64,000 bases of DNA from Sulfolobales archaeon (lineage in GTDB: Archaea; Thermoproteota; Thermoprotei_A; Sulfolobales; Desulfurococcaceae), in assembly GCA_025059075.1 (NCBI GenBank), contig JANXDZ010000002.1:124001-188000 (forward strand), in the 5' to 3' direction. Positions 26,676-35,923 of the stretch are shown here, piece by piece (within the stretch, counting starts at the first letter, position 1; the number at the start of each line of letters is the position of its first letter). Position numbers and translations under genes: made by a program. The notes under the pieces were generated by a model. It saw nothing but the letters and a program-made list of their open reading frames with translations. It ran no database searches and had not been told where the DNA came from.

Positions 26676-26888
26676 CTATTGTTGTACATTCTTCCTTATT
26701 TCATTAACTAAGTCCTTTGTTAATCCCACTTTGGATGCTAATTCAAGGGATTTCCTAATAGCTTCTTCATCGTTTTCAGCCTGAATATTGAATACAATGT
26801 TAGTTCCCTTAACTTGTACTCTATACCTAACTTTGTCTAGGAATACATATCTTTCGACTATCTGTAGATCTTCTCCAGAGATCTCCAT
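26676..26888 (-). CDS. Small hypothetical protein, 70 aa
   Basis: Compact alpha/beta protein: IVERYVFLDKVRYRVQVKG and TNIVFNIQAENDEEAIRKSL suggest a strand-strand-strand-helix unit. No known family comes to mind. The ATG at 26888 is preceded by an excellent GGAGGT site 9 nt upstream, and a TATATATATA run at about 26926-26937 lies further upstream; the same run can serve the divergent aminotransferase. Confidence 0.7.
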   Translation of the reverse strand: MEISGEDLQIVERYVFLDKVRYRVQVKGTNIVFNIQAENDEEAIRKSLELASKVGLTKDLVNEIRKNVQQ

Positions 26889-26970
26889 GTATTCCTAGAC
26901 CTCCAGCAAAAGCATTGCACTCGACATATATATATCCTAGCCTCAATATAGCTTAATACAGGGATCTGTA

Positions 26971-28332
26971 ATGCGTGAGGATGTGCCTTTGATAAATACC
27001 CCTCCCCCCGGCCCTAAAGCCATGGAGATAGTGAATAAAGACCATGAGTTAATAATGCAGTCCTTCGTTAGATGGTATCCATTAGTCATAGATAGAGGAT
27101 ATGGATCTGTAGTCATTGACGTTGATGGAAATAGGTACATTGATATGAACAGTGGGTTAGCAGTCCTTAACGTAGGGCACAACCATCCGCGAGTAATTGA
27201 AGCACTACGCTCAATGCTTGGAAAAATAACGCACTATAGTATCACGGACTTCTATTATGAGGAAGCAGTGATGCTCGCTGAAAAACTAATTGAAATAGCC
27301 CCCATGACTGGGGGGAAGAAGGTATTTTATGGGAATAGTGGTGCTGAAGCCATAGAGGCATGTATAAAGATCTCTAGAGGCTACTTTAGGAATCAAAGGC
27401 CTTACATTATAGCATTCTATGGGGCATTCCATGGAAGAACTATGGGCGCTAATACCCTGACTGCAAGTAAGCCTATGCAACATAGGTGGTTTGCTCCACT
27501 ACTCCCAGCTGTAATACACGCTCCATACCCCTACCCCTATAGATGTCCATTCAATACCGATGACCCAGTGGAGTGCGGTGAGCAAGCTTTATCATTCATC
27601 GAGGACTATATCTTAGGTAAATACATTTATGGAGATGAGGTTTCTGCAATATTCGTTGAGCCAATTCAAGGCGAGGGAGGCTACATAGTTCCGCCAGAAA
27701 ACTTCCTCCCGGGACTTAGGAAAATAGCTGATAAGCATGGAATCCTAATAGTTGTAGATGAAGTGCAGAGTGGTATGGGTAGAAGCGGCAAGTGGTGGGC
27801 CATACAGCACTGGGGAGTTGAGCCAGATCTACTAGCTGCTGCTAAAGCTATAGCTTCTGGACTACCATTATCAGCAGTTATTGGAAGAAGCGATTTAATG
27901 AACTTACCTAAGGGAAGTCATGCAACTACCTTTGGAGGAAACCCAATAGCATGTAGAGTAGCTCTAGAAGTCATAAGAATAATTGAGGATGAAGGCTTAT
28001 TAGAGAGAGCTGCAAGAATTGGAGAATTCATTATCAAGAGGTTTAAGGAAATACAAGAGGAGATGGAGATCATTGGAGATGTTAGAGGGAAAGGACTTAT
28101 GATAGGCGTAGAACTAGTAAGAGATCGAGATAAGAAGACCCCGGCTCAGAAAGAGCTTGAGAAAGTCCTCGTTGAATCATTTAAGAGAGGAGTGTTAACA
28201 ATAGGTGCAGGCCTATCTACTCTAAGGCTTGCTCCACCACTAAACATACCAATAGAACTTGTTGAAAAAGCCATAGACATACTTGAATCAGTGCTAAGGA
28301 AAGTACAAGTAGAGTTGAAGGCTGTTAAGTAA
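26971..28332 (+). CDS. Class III aminotransferase (acetylornithine/4-aminobutyrate aminotransferase or amino-acid racemase type)
   Basis: A 453-residue fold type I PLP enzyme. Visible motifs: YGNSGAEAIEACIKISR (cofactor phosphate), FYGAFHGRTMGA, EPIQGEGGYIVPP, VVDEVQSGMGRSGKWW, and the PLP lysine in AAAKAIASGLP. The long N-terminus (MREDVPLINTPPPGPKAMEI) and the PYPYRCPF insert resemble archaeal proteins called 4-aminobutyrate or ornithine aminotransferases, some of which were shown in Thermococcales to be broad-specificity amino-acid racemases. The substrate cannot be chosen from sequence. The gene stands alone. Confidence 0.88.
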   Translation: MREDVPLINTPPPGPKAMEIVNKDHELIMQSFVRWYPLVIDRGYGSVVIDVDGNRYIDMNSGLAVLNVGHNHPRVIEALRSMLGKITHYSITDFYYEEAVMLAEKLIEIAPMTGGKKVFYGNSGAEAIEACIKISRGYFRNQRPYIIAFYGAFHGRTMGANTLTASKPMQHRWFAPLLPAVIHAPYPYPYRCPFNTDDPVECGEQALSFIEDYILGKYIYGDEVSAIFVEPIQGEGGYIVPPENFLPGLRKIADKHGILIVVDEVQSGMGRSGKWWAIQHWGVEPDLLAAAKAIASGLPLSAVIGRSDLMNLPKGSHATTFGGNPIACRVALEVIRIIEDEGLLERAARIGEFIIKRFKEIQEEMEIIGDVRGKGLMIGVELVRDRDKKTPAQKELEKVLVESFKRGVLTIGAGLSTLRLAPPLNIPIELVEKAIDILESVLRKVQVELKAVK

Positions 28333-28340
28333 TCGTTGTG

Positions 28341-28468
28341 AAATTCTTAGTGCTTAACTCTTTAGAGAGAATCTCCACTGTATTTCTACAGATTGCTGAG
28401 AGATGCTTCAGTGATTATAACAATGTCTCCTGAGAAAGAATTCTAAGGGTATTCGTCTCTAAGAATTT
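28341..28468. repeat. Distant 10-bp inverted repeat, AAATTCTTAG / CTAAGAATTT
   Basis: AAATTCTTAG (28341-28350) and CTAAGAATTT (28459-28468) are perfect inverted copies 108 nt apart, filling the gap between two convergent genes. A third related AGAATTCTAAG lies near 28437-28447. This could pair as the base of a folded RNA or simply be AT-rich coincidence. Confidence 0.25.
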
Positions 28469-28494
28469 AAAATTCGTTAAAAAACTCAGGGCAT

Positions 28495-28809
28495 TTATGT
28501 CTTAACTAGTGGGCTTTTAGACTGCTGGCCTTCTCCAGTTGCTTCAAGCTTAGCCTCTTGCTCAACTTTCTTTAGTTCTTCTTCAATTTCTTTTTCTATT
28601 TCTTCAATAGGTTTTGGAGGAGGTGTAGTGGCTAAAGTATAGCCTATCCATGCTAGTATGCCGAAAACACCTACTATAGCAACCATAGCTGTTATCTGTA
28701 AGAGCAGCATTGTGTATTGGGGGAGTAGGAATAATATATAGCCATAGGATACTATTACAAGAATTGAAACTGTAAATATTCCCCAGCCAACAATCTGATC
28801 TCTTGACAT
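28495..28809 (-). CDS. Small membrane protein with two transmembrane helices and acidic tail
   Basis: About 104 residues: two hydrophobic segments (GIFTVSILVIVSYGYILFLL and LLLQITAMVAIVGVFGILAW), then a Pro-rich hinge and a strongly charged helix (EEIEKEIEEELKKVEQEA). Such proteins are common in Thermoproteota and some are called CdvA/transcription-associated without evidence; no function is assigned here. ATG at 28809 has GGTG upstream and is preferred to ATG 28827. Its opposite-frame ORF is a shadow. Confidence 0.7.
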   Translation of the reverse strand: MSRDQIVGWGIFTVSILVIVSYGYILFLLPQYTMLLLQITAMVAIVGVFGILAWIGYTLATTPPPKPIEEIEKEIEEELKKVEQEAKLEATGEGQQSKSPLVKT

Positions 28810-28955
28810 ATTTATGCACCGCTTCACTACACTATATGTGAAGTAACGTTATATAAAAGTCTAAGAGTTCTTGTGAACTATGGTTTAACTTCTTTAAATT
28901 AAATGAGTTTAAAAACAGTCTATTGCCTTAGGTTTAGTTAAGTTACGAACTTTAG

Positions 28956-29141
28956 ATGGATCGCTATGGATATCGTGATCCGCTATTTAGTGGGGGATTT
29001 AAAGAAGTAAATTATATGGAGGCCTTGCGGCACCAGGTTCAAGGAGCTCCATGACCTATAGATGAAGTTAGCGAACTTGCAGGAGGAGCCAACATCGCTA
29101 AGAAAGGTATCATTATTTGGGAAACGCTTTACATAGCTTAA
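28956..29141 (+). pseudogene. Possible degraded 61-codon gene with an in-frame TGA
   Basis: From ATG 28956 the frame reads 32 sense codons, a TGA at 29052-29054, then 28 more sense codons to TAA at 29139-29141. The second half (PIDEVSELAGGANIAKKG onward) looks like real protein. No convincing ribosome binding site precedes the ATG. It lies in the 390-bp gap between the membrane protein and radA, which otherwise holds only the radA promoter (TTATTTAAG near 29171) and a good GGTGAG before the radA GTG. Confidence 0.3.
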
Positions 29142-29218
29142 GGATGGTTAAGCACTTAAGCTTCTACACATTATTTAAGCCCTTGTACTAAAGGTAGAAA
29201 TAGAAGGTAGGTGAGAGA

Positions 29219-31456
29219 GTGTCTAAAGAGAAACCTAAGTCTCTAACAGACTTGCCTGGAGTTACTTCATCTATAGCTAGTAAACTAATAGAGGCTGGCT
29301 TTCCAACTCTTGAGGCATTAGCTGTATCAAAACCTGAAGAAGTTAGTCAAGCCACTGGAATACCTCTTACTACAGCTACAAAAATTATTGAAGCTGCTAG
29401 AAGAGCTCTTGACATAAGGTTTAGAACTGCTAGAGAAGTCAAGCAAGAGAGGCTTAACGTCCAAAAAGTAACTACTGGAAGCAAGAACTTAGACGACCTA
29501 CTAGGCGGAGGCATTGAGACAAAGACTGTTACAGAGTTTTTCGGAGAATTTGGGACTGGGAAGTGCATAGCTAAAGACACTTACATAGCTTATCTTAATC
29601 ACGATGTACTGCATGTGGATAGGATAAGTGAAGTCTATGAACGCTATGCAAAGACCTATGGTGAAGTACCTTACGACAATGGATATGCAGTGCCATTAAA
29701 GAATGTAAAGGTGTTGTCATACAGTGAAAGTGGAGTGAAAGCTGTTGAAGCAGCGTTTCTATATAGGGAGTGGAGTAATGAAGTAGTAGTCGTTAGAACG
29801 AAGAGCGGTAGAGTATTGAAATTAACCTCTATCCACAAGGTGTTAGTTGTTGGAAGAAATGGTTTAGAGTGGATTCCCGCTAAAGAGCTTAAGCCTGGCA
29901 ATATAGTGGCTGCTCCAATATTCTTAGCACTCCAACCAATAGAGACTGATTTAACTAAAGACGATGCATATTTCATTGGATTAGTCGTAGCAAGGGGTTC
30001 TAGGAAAAAGACTTCAATAACTTTAACTAGCGCTAAATTAAAGGACTGGGTTTTAGCCTACCTTGAGTCTAGACATGGCTTTAAGCCAAGTGTGAAAACT
30101 ATCAATAGTTCCCATGTAGTAAAGTACGTTATACCATTAAGTGGAAGAGTTGCTGAGTTCTTGAAGGAAGTGTTTGAGAGTTGCTTAGTTAATGAATGTA
30201 TCCCGGGACAAATACTTAGTGGCTCAGTTGATTTAGTTAAGAGCTTTATAGCTGGGTTCATTGATGGAGGAAGGACATTCAATAAACACAGCAATGCATT
30301 TACTAGTGTAAAGAGTGAAAAGATGGCGGTTGAGCTGGCGTACCTCATGGCTAGAATAGGAGTAAGCACTGTAGTTAAGGAAAGCGGCAAAGGCAGGTAT
30401 TATAAGCTCTATATAGTTGATTCTCATCCACAAGCTTTAGTAGATTTACCTCTTAAAAGCTCGTCAATCAATATAAATGTAAGCCGTAAGTATCCATCAA
30501 AGCTACTTAAACCGATCAAGCATTCTCTTAAAGGCTTCATTAATTGCTTTAGCGAAGGCTATGTAAGTAAAGTAAGGGAGCTACTATTGAAGATGAATAA
30601 AGGAATTTGGATAAGTGAAGATGACTTAGTTTACTTAGAGAACTCCCTCCTGCAGTTAAAGGAGGTATTAGGCAAGTCCGCGGAGATTGATAAAGTATTA
30701 GAGTACTTAAGTATAATTAAAAGCCTTTCATGGGATGTAGTAATTGGGGTTTCAAAGGAGCCATATAACGACTACGTCTACGACATAACTGTTCCAGTAT
30801 ATGAGAATTTCATTGGTGGGCTGACTCCATCAATACTGCACAATACGCAGATTTGTATGCAGTTAAGCGTCAATGTTCAACTACAGCCTGAACGAGGGGG
30901 TTTAAGTGGTAAAGCTGCATTCATTGATGCTGAAGGGACCTTTAGGTGGGAGAGAATCGAAGCTATGGCTAGGGCTTTAGGCTTAGATCCTGATCAAGTT
31001 ATGGAATGTATTCTCTACCAAAGGGTTTATAACACTGATCACCAGATGGCTGTAACAGATGAATTGTTTAGAATAATACCTAAGGAGAACGTTAGACTAA
31101 TAGCAGTTGATTCAGTTACAGGACTCTTTAGAGCAGAGTACCCTGGTAGAGAGTACTTAGCAGCTAGGCAGCAGAAGTTGAATAAGCATTTACATCAGTT
31201 AGTTAGAATAGCTGAAGCATATAACGTTGCAGTAATAGTGACAAACCAAGTAATGGCTAGACCTGACGTATTCTATGGAGACCCTACACAAGCTGTAGGC
31301 GGTCATATACTCTATCATGTACCTGGAATTAGAGTAAAGCTAAGGAAGGGGAAGGGTAATAGGAGGATAGCTAGAGTAGTTGATGCACCTCACTTACCAG
31401 AGGGAGAAGCTGTATTTGCCATAACTGATGAAGGAATAAGGGATGCTGAAGATTAG
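29219..31456 (+). CDS. radA: RadA recombinase interrupted by an intein
   Basis: RecA/Rad51-type recombinase for homologous recombination. The N-extein (residues 1-115) has the helix-hairpin-helix domain ([20 protein letters not shown]) and the polymerisation/linker region, ending in the first part of Walker A, GEFGTGK. An intein (C116-N542) then interrupts the P-loop, and the C-extein resumes with [10 protein letters not shown] and carries [11 protein letters not shown], the Walker [13 protein letters not shown] and [10 protein letters not shown]. The spliced protein would be 318 residues, normal for RadA, with the P-loop restored as GEFGTGKTQ. GTG start at 29219 behind GGTGAG. It converges on the prepilin peptidase gene with a 4-nt overlap. 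Confidence 0.97.
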   Translation: MSKEKPKSLTDLPGVTSSIASKLIEAGFPTLEALAVSKPEEVSQATGIPLTTATKIIEAARRALDIRFRTAREVKQERLNVQKVTTGSKNLDDLLGGGIETKTVTEFFGEFGTGKCIAKDTYIAYLNHDVLHVDRISEVYERYAKTYGEVPYDNGYAVPLKNVKVLSYSESGVKAVEAAFLYREWSNEVVVVRTKSGRVLKLTSIHKVLVVGRNGLEWIPAKELKPGNIVAAPIFLALQPIETDLTKDDAYFIGLVVARGSRKKTSITLTSAKLKDWVLAYLESRHGFKPSVKTINSSHVVKYVIPLSGRVAEFLKEVFESCLVNECIPGQILSGSVDLVKSFIAGFIDGGRTFNKHSNAFTSVKSEKMAVELAYLMARIGVSTVVKESGKGRYYKLYIVDSHPQALVDLPLKSSSININVSRKYPSKLLKPIKHSLKGFINCFSEGYVSKVRELLLKMNKGIWISEDDLVYLENSLLQLKEVLGKSAEIDKVLEYLSIIKSLSWDVVIGVSKEPYNDYVYDITVPVYENFIGGLTPSILHNTQICMQLSVNVQLQPERGGLSGKAAFIDAEGTFRWERIEAMARALGLDPDQVMECILYQRVYNTDHQMAVTDELFRIIPKENVRLIAVDSVTGLFRAEYPGREYLAARQQKLNKHLHQLVRIAEAYNVAVIVTNQVMARPDVFYGDPTQAVGGHILYHVPGIRVKLRKGKGNRRIARVVDAPHLPEGEAVFAITDEGIRDAED
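29564..30844 (+). mobile_element. RadA intein (427 aa) with inactivated LAGLIDADG endonuclease
   Basis: Starts with Cys (TGC at 29564) and ends HN (AAT at 30842-30844); the next extein residue is Thr. Splicing blocks are intact: block [12 protein letters not shown], block B with the T-x2-H of LTSIHKVLV, block [14 protein letters not shown] and block G SILHN. In the middle is a two-motif LAGLIDADG region. Motif 1 reads FIGLVVARG, with Arg at the catalytic Asp position (R259 of the precursor). Motif 2 reads IAGFIDGGR, with Gly at that position (G351). Homing activity should be lost while splicing remains essential, since the intein splits the Walker A motif. Confidence 0.93.
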
Positions 31457-32262
31457 TGGAAGAGCCTTAGCAATAGGATTAGCATTAATGCGTCTCCAAT
31501 TATTAGAAATACAGTATAGCTAAACAACAATAGGACTATGAATGGAATGCCGTAAGTCGTTAAAACAAGATCTCTAGGTTTTAGAAAGCCTTCATTTAAC
31601 AACTTCTCTACAACATCTCTATGAGTTGTATAGTCCTCAAGTATGTTGAAGCTTAACTTAACTTCTCTCACAAGCATTCCATCAGTTAACTTATAGTCTT
31701 CAAGTAAGTACCTATGCTTCATTGATAAGTACTTTCCAGCTTCAACAGGTCTCGATTCAGCTAATAACATAGCTTTCTTCCATAAGCTGGCCTTAATACT
31801 CTTATAGAACTCTCTGTACTTAACTAGGTTTACAACAATATTGACTGGTAGATACAGTATCACCATTAAGTTAGCGTACAAAATTATAGGTAGAATTGGA
31901 GGGAACTTTAGTGGAGCACTAATGTTGATCAACACGCAGTCATAGATGTTTGGAAGAGGGTGCAATAATGTAAGTGATGATATGATGACTACATCAGCAT
32001 CGCCTATTAGCCTAGCTTTAAAGAGTGCATAGAGGAGCATTGGACCTAGCGAAGCATTGATTACTGCATAGAATACTGCTTCACTTGCTGAGTAAGTAGC
32101 ATAGTTAGGAATTGAAGCAGCCATCAGTATTAGTGAGACTGCTAAGAATAGCCACATTAACCTGCTTGGTACGCTCCTAGTTCTCAAATCAAGTATGCTG
32201 AAGTAAGTTAGAAAGAAAAACGCTATAGAAACCTTTACATACTCTAGCGCTTGGCAATTCAA
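31453..32262 (-). CDS. Type IV prepilin / prearchaellin peptidase-like membrane protease (A24 family)
   Basis: A 269-residue membrane protein. The two catalytic aspartates of the GxGD aspartyl proteases are visible: D in [16 protein letters not shown] near residue 25 and the second in [13 protein letters not shown] near residue 90. Hydrophobic segments surround both, and a soluble insert of about 80 residues ([20 protein letters not shown] onward) precedes the last membrane helix, as in crenarchaeal PibD/FlaK relatives with extra domain. It would cleave class III signal peptides of pili, archaella or binding proteins. TTG start at 32262 has GGAGGGGGAT upstream. No pilin genes are adjacent. 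Confidence 0.82.
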   Translation of the reverse strand: MNCQALEYVKVSIAFFFLTYFSILDLRTRSVPSRLMWLFLAVSLILMAASIPNYATYSASEAVFYAVINASLGPMLLYALFKARLIGDADVVIISSLTLLHPLPNIYDCVLINISAPLKFPPILPIILYANLMVILYLPVNIVVNLVKYREFYKSIKASLWKKAMLLAESRPVEAGKYLSMKHRYLLEDYKLTDGMLVREVKLSFNILEDYTTHRDVVEKLLNEGFLKPRDLVLTTYGIPFIVLLLFSYTVFLIIGDALMLILLLRLFH

Positions 32263-32418
32263 TAGATCCCCCTCCCACTAGGCATAGCAGTAGTTACTTT
32301 GCCTCTTCTCAATAGCTCTTCTTTACAAAGTATTTTAAAAGGTTTAAAGCTTTTGCTTAATTCTAGAACTTCAGTCGATCTCTTGTAACACGTAATGCTG
32401 GAGAAGTATATATTAAAT

Positions 32419-32430
32419 CCTTATATAAGG
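32419..32430. promoter_or_regulatory. 12-bp palindrome containing a TATA core
   Basis: CCTTATATAAGG is perfectly palindromic and lies in the 245-bp gap between the prepilin peptidase and the dppC-like gene. It could be a TATA box usable in both directions; no start is ideally spaced on either side. Confidence 0.25.
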
Positions 32431-32507
32431 AACTCGTTTACCCAGTCTTCACGTAGATCATCATTACCCTATTTTAAATTTAGAACAGTTTTGAAAGAAA
32501 GCAACGT

Positions 32508-33404
32508 TCATATATGCCTTAATCCATGCTTCAACCTAGGGTCTAAGAGATCTCTTAGTTTTTCACCAAGTGTATTTAACATAAAAACTGTTGTAAATAT
32601 AGCTAAACCAGGCCATATCATTAGGTATGGTTGTGTTCTAAAGTATCTTCTAACCTCATACATCATTAATCCCCAGCTAGGTGTAGGTGGCTGAACACCA
32701 AGACCTAAGAAGCTGAGAGCAGCTTCCCATAGAATAGCTGATGAAGCACTGAAAGTTGCTTGTACTAGTAATGGTCCCGTTATATTTGGAAGTATGTGGC
32801 GTATAAGCATCTCCCTTGATCCAGCACCAAGTGCTTTAGCAGCTTCTATATAGACGTGCTCTTTCTCAATGAGAATAAGAGCTCTTGTTAAACGTGCAAA
32901 TATGGGGATCTCTGTTATAGCTATAGCTATAATTACTTTATCTAAACCTGGACCTAGTATTGCAACTATGAAGAGCGCTATTAATATAGTGGGGAAAACC
33001 ATAAACATATCAATTGTTCTTGATACAACTAGATCTACTACTCCGCCAAAATAGCCTGTTACAATGCCTATTAAAACACCGATCGGTATTGCTATGCTTA
33101 AGACAGTTACTACAACGTATATAAGTGGTCTAGTTCCATAAATTAGTCTACTTAATACATCCCTTCCAAGGTGATCTGTCCCCAACCAGTTCCTAGGGGA
33201 AGGTGGGCTAAGCCTTATCGATGGATTGCCTGCAGCATAATGGTGTGGAGATATGTAATCAGCTAAGATGGCGACTAAGATAAGGAGTACTAGGTATGCA
33301 ACTGGTATCAGTATAGATAATCCCCCAGCGATCCAGGAGGGCTTAGTTATAAACAGGTGCTTTTTAATACTTCTTCCGTAAATACCTATTTTGCATCCTT
33401 TCAT
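32508..33404 (-). CDS. dppC: Dipeptide/oligopeptide ABC transporter permease, DppC type
   Basis: A 298-residue inner-membrane permease. NWLGTDHLGRDVLSRLIYG is the DppC/OppC signature near residues 75-95, the EAAKALGAGSREMLIRHILP segment is the EAA loop that contacts the ATPase, and six hydrophobic helices are visible. The ATG directly abuts the dppB stop (GGTGGTTAG before ATG), so the two are translationally coupled. No ATPase gene follows; downstream is the prepilin peptidase in the same direction after a 245-bp gap. Confidence 0.93.
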   Translation of the reverse strand: MKGCKIGIYGRSIKKHLFITKPSWIAGGLSILIPVAYLVLLILVAILADYISPHHYAAGNPSIRLSPPSPRNWLGTDHLGRDVLSRLIYGTRPLIYVVVTVLSIAIPIGVLIGIVTGYFGGVVDLVVSRTIDMFMVFPTILIALFIVAILGPGLDKVIIAIAITEIPIFARLTRALILIEKEHVYIEAAKALGAGSREMLIRHILPNITGPLLVQATFSASSAILWEAALSFLGLGVQPPTPSWGLMMYEVRRYFRTQPYLMIWPGLAIFTTVFMLNTLGEKLRDLLDPRLKHGLRHI

Positions 33405-34331
33405 CTAACCACCAACCTTAACCCTTGGATCTAGAAGAGCATACACTAGATCAACTATTATATTCACAACCATTATAGCAAGAGAAGCAACAAATACGCC
33501 TCCTATGAGAATGGGGTAGTCTCTCGAAAATATGGAATCAATAATTACTTTACCCATGCCTGGATATGCAAATACTGTTTCTGTAATTACAGCTCCTCCT
33601 AGTAAAACACCGAATCTTAATCCTATTATCGTAATGATAGTAATTAAGGCGTTTCTAATAACGTGCTTCAGCATTATTGCTTTAGTATCAAGGCCTTTAG
33701 CTTTAGCTAAAATTACGTGATCCTGCATTAATACCTCTAATAGTGCTGCTCTAGATACTCTTGTTATCATACCTAAGTTAACTGTTGCAAGAGTTATTGA
33801 GGGAAGCACTAAGTGCTCTATTCCACCCTTACCACCAGCTGGTAATAGCCTTAAGTAAACAGAGAAGACAAGGATTAATATAAAACCCCACCAGAAAACT
33901 GGGAATGAAAACGTTGCTATGGAGAACACTCTAATAACTTTATCTGCTCTTGTATTATAGTGCGTAATACTGAGATAGCTTAACAATAGGCCTAGAGATG
34001 AGGCTATTAATATACTTGTCATAGTTAGAATTAAAGTTGATATAAAAGCTTCTTTAATAAGCTCAAATGTTGGAATACCAGTGTGTATAGACCTGCCCCA
34101 ATCACCTCTCATCATTCTATATATGTGAAGTAGAAATTGTATGATAATAGGTTTATCTAACCCTAGCTCTCTCTCAAGAGCTTCTCTAACTTCAGGAGGA
34201 GGTTGTAATTCACCATACATTACAGTAATGGGATCGCCGGGTAGAGAGCGGGCTAAAATAAATGTAAGTAATAGTATGAGTATTAAGGTAGGAATAGTGA
34301 TAAAAAATCTTTTAACTAAGTATTTTAACAT
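33405..34331 (-). CDS. dppB: Dipeptide/oligopeptide ABC transporter permease, DppB type
   Basis: A 308-residue permease. The N-terminal membrane helix with LARSLPGDPITVMYG, the ELGLDKPIIIQFLLHIYRMM block, MRGDWGRSI, and the coupling loop LAKAKGLDTKAIMLKHVIRN identify DppB/OppB. GGAGATC precedes the ATG by about 7 nt. It follows the binding-protein gene by 14 bp in one operon. Confidence 0.94.
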   Translation of the reverse strand: MLKYLVKRFFITIPTLILILLLTFILARSLPGDPITVMYGELQPPPEVREALERELGLDKPIIIQFLLHIYRMMRGDWGRSIHTGIPTFELIKEAFISTLILTMTSILIASSLGLLLSYLSITHYNTRADKVIRVFSIATFSFPVFWWGFILILVFSVYLRLLPAGGKGGIEHLVLPSITLATVNLGMITRVSRAALLEVLMQDHVILAKAKGLDTKAIMLKHVIRNALITIITIIGLRFGVLLGGAVITETVFAYPGMGKVIIDSIFSRDYPILIGGVFVASLAIMVVNIIVDLVYALLDPRVKVGG

Positions 34332-34345
34332 ACTTAGATCTCCTA

Positions 34346-35899
34346 TTATTCCCGCTTAGAGACATAGGTTAAGATCCATCTTTCGATGGGCTGTATTTCA
34401 ACGTTCTCTAAGTCTGGCCGCATAGCTATTATGATGTCCTCTATATGTAGAAAGATCCATGGTGCATCACTCCACACTAGTTCTTGGGCTTGTTTATATA
34501 ATGATAGCCTCTTATCTCGATCAACCTCTGATCTAGCAGAGTCCAGCAATCTATCTACCTCAGTATTTACATAAAACATTCTGTTAAATGGAGCACCACT
34601 TCTAAATAGCGAGAATAATCCGTAATCAGCATCTAATGTAACAGTAGACCATCCGAGTAAGTATAGGTCAAAGTCTTTTTCTCGCGTAACTCTCGCTATA
34701 TATGCAGCCCACTCCATAATTTCAATTCTTACTTTAAGTCCAGCAGCCTGTAAGTACATTTGAACAGCTTCAGCGATCTCTCTATCTTTTAAATATCTGC
34801 CTGCAGGGGCAATTAATAGAACTTCTCGTCCAATCCAGCCAGCTTCTTCTAGCATTTTCCTAGCTTTCACGGGATCGTATTCATATGGCGTTAACTTCGT
34901 GTAACCAAATACAACTGAGGGGATTGGTGCATCAGCAACTCTACCAGCACCTTCGAGGACTTCAGAGACTATAGCGTTTTTATCAATAGCGTAGTTTAAT
35001 GCCTGCCTAACCCTAGGATCAGGTATTCTCTCATTGTTAATACCTATGTATATGATCCTTGTACTGGGTATTTGTACGATATTAAAACCTTTTCCTTTTA
35101 GCAACCCAGCGAGATGTGGAGGTACATGGGTGGCTATGTCAATATCTCCTGCTTCAAGCTTAGCTATCCTTGTATCATCTTCTTCAACAGGTATCCACTC
35201 AATTCTCTTAACAGTAGGTTTTTCTCCCCAATACTTGTCAAATACACCGAGAATAGTCTTTTCTAGTTTTCTAAACTCAATAAATTTATAGGGACCCGTT
35301 CCAATAATGTACTCAGTACTGTTTATTGGTTTATCTGGAAACACTTCAGCAATCCATGCAGGAATTATTGCTGTAGATGGATGTGCAAGGTGTGCTATTA
35401 TAGGAGCGAATGGATACTTAAGCTTAATTACAAATGTTAAATTATCTATAACTTCTACTCCCGCTATAGGTCCTAAAAGTATTCTCGGTAATCCACCAAC
35501 TCTAGGTCCTCTTTCAAAGCTCGCTTTTACATCGTGAGATGTTAAGGACTTACCATCATGGAATAAAACGCCTTCTTTCAGCTTGAACTTAATAGTGATG
35601 TTGTCGACATATTCGTAGCTTTCAACTAAGTAAGGTTCAAAGACGGGTTTATTTTCTTCCGTAAACCTGAGTCTAAATAAAGTCTCATATATGTGTCCAA
35701 ATACCGTTAATGTTGGTGCATCAGTAGCTACTTGGACATCAATAACAGATAGATCTGCTTTCTGAGAAATTCTGAGAACCTCTATTTCTGGCACAACTTC
35801 TATGGGTGCTGCAGGGCGAAGGAATATGTAAATCACACCAACAGCTATAAGGATGACTACTGCTAGTGCAATGAAGTAAAGTTTACTCAATTTAGGCAT
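34346..35899 (-). CDS. ABC transporter substrate-binding protein, family 5 (peptide/nickel/sugar type)
   Basis: About 517 residues. A hydrophobic N-terminal anchor (LYFIALAVVILIAVGVIYIFL) and a Pro-rich linker precede the SBP_bac_5 domain: IYETLFRLRF, LVESYEYVDN, FKLKEGVLFHDGK, GTGPYKFIEF, RKMLEEAGW and DLYLLGWSTVTLDADYG. It would capture peptides or oligosaccharides for the DppBC permease next to it. Start: ATG at 35899 has GGTG 7 nt upstream; the longest ORF starts at ATG 35923. Confidence 0.93.
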   Translation of the reverse strand: MPKLSKLYFIALAVVILIAVGVIYIFLRPAAPIEVVPEIEVLRISQKADLSVIDVQVATDAPTLTVFGHIYETLFRLRFTEENKPVFEPYLVESYEYVDNITIKFKLKEGVLFHDGKSLTSHDVKASFERGPRVGGLPRILLGPIAGVEVIDNLTFVIKLKYPFAPIIAHLAHPSTAIIPAWIAEVFPDKPINSTEYIIGTGPYKFIEFRKLEKTILGVFDKYWGEKPTVKRIEWIPVEEDDTRIAKLEAGDIDIATHVPPHLAGLLKGKGFNIVQIPSTRIIYIGINNERIPDPRVRQALNYAIDKNAIVSEVLEGAGRVADAPIPSVVFGYTKLTPYEYDPVKARKMLEEAGWIGREVLLIAPAGRYLKDREIAEAVQMYLQAAGLKVRIEIMEWAAYIARVTREKDFDLYLLGWSTVTLDADYGLFSLFRSGAPFNRMFYVNTEVDRLLDSARSEVDRDKRLSLYKQAQELVWSDAPWIFLHIEDIIIAMRPDLENVEIQPIERWILTYVSKRE

Positions 35900-35923
35900 A
35901 CTTCTGCACCACATATATCCCAC

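Noticed and set aside
28358-28438. Possible C/D RNA (two CTGA, TGATTA and a 12-nt spacer)
   Set aside because: No acceptable box C upstream of the first CTGA.
29030-29075. GGTTCAA with flanking GC-rich stretch, T-loop-like
   Set aside because: No cloverleaf can be drawn; the same bases fit the degraded reading frame.
29969-30274. Intein endonuclease as an active homing enzyme
   Set aside because: Both catalytic acidic positions are replaced (Arg and Gly).
32440-32470. Reverse-strand ATGATGA followed after 12 nt by CTGG, like a C/D' unit
   Set aside because: No C' or D box follows.
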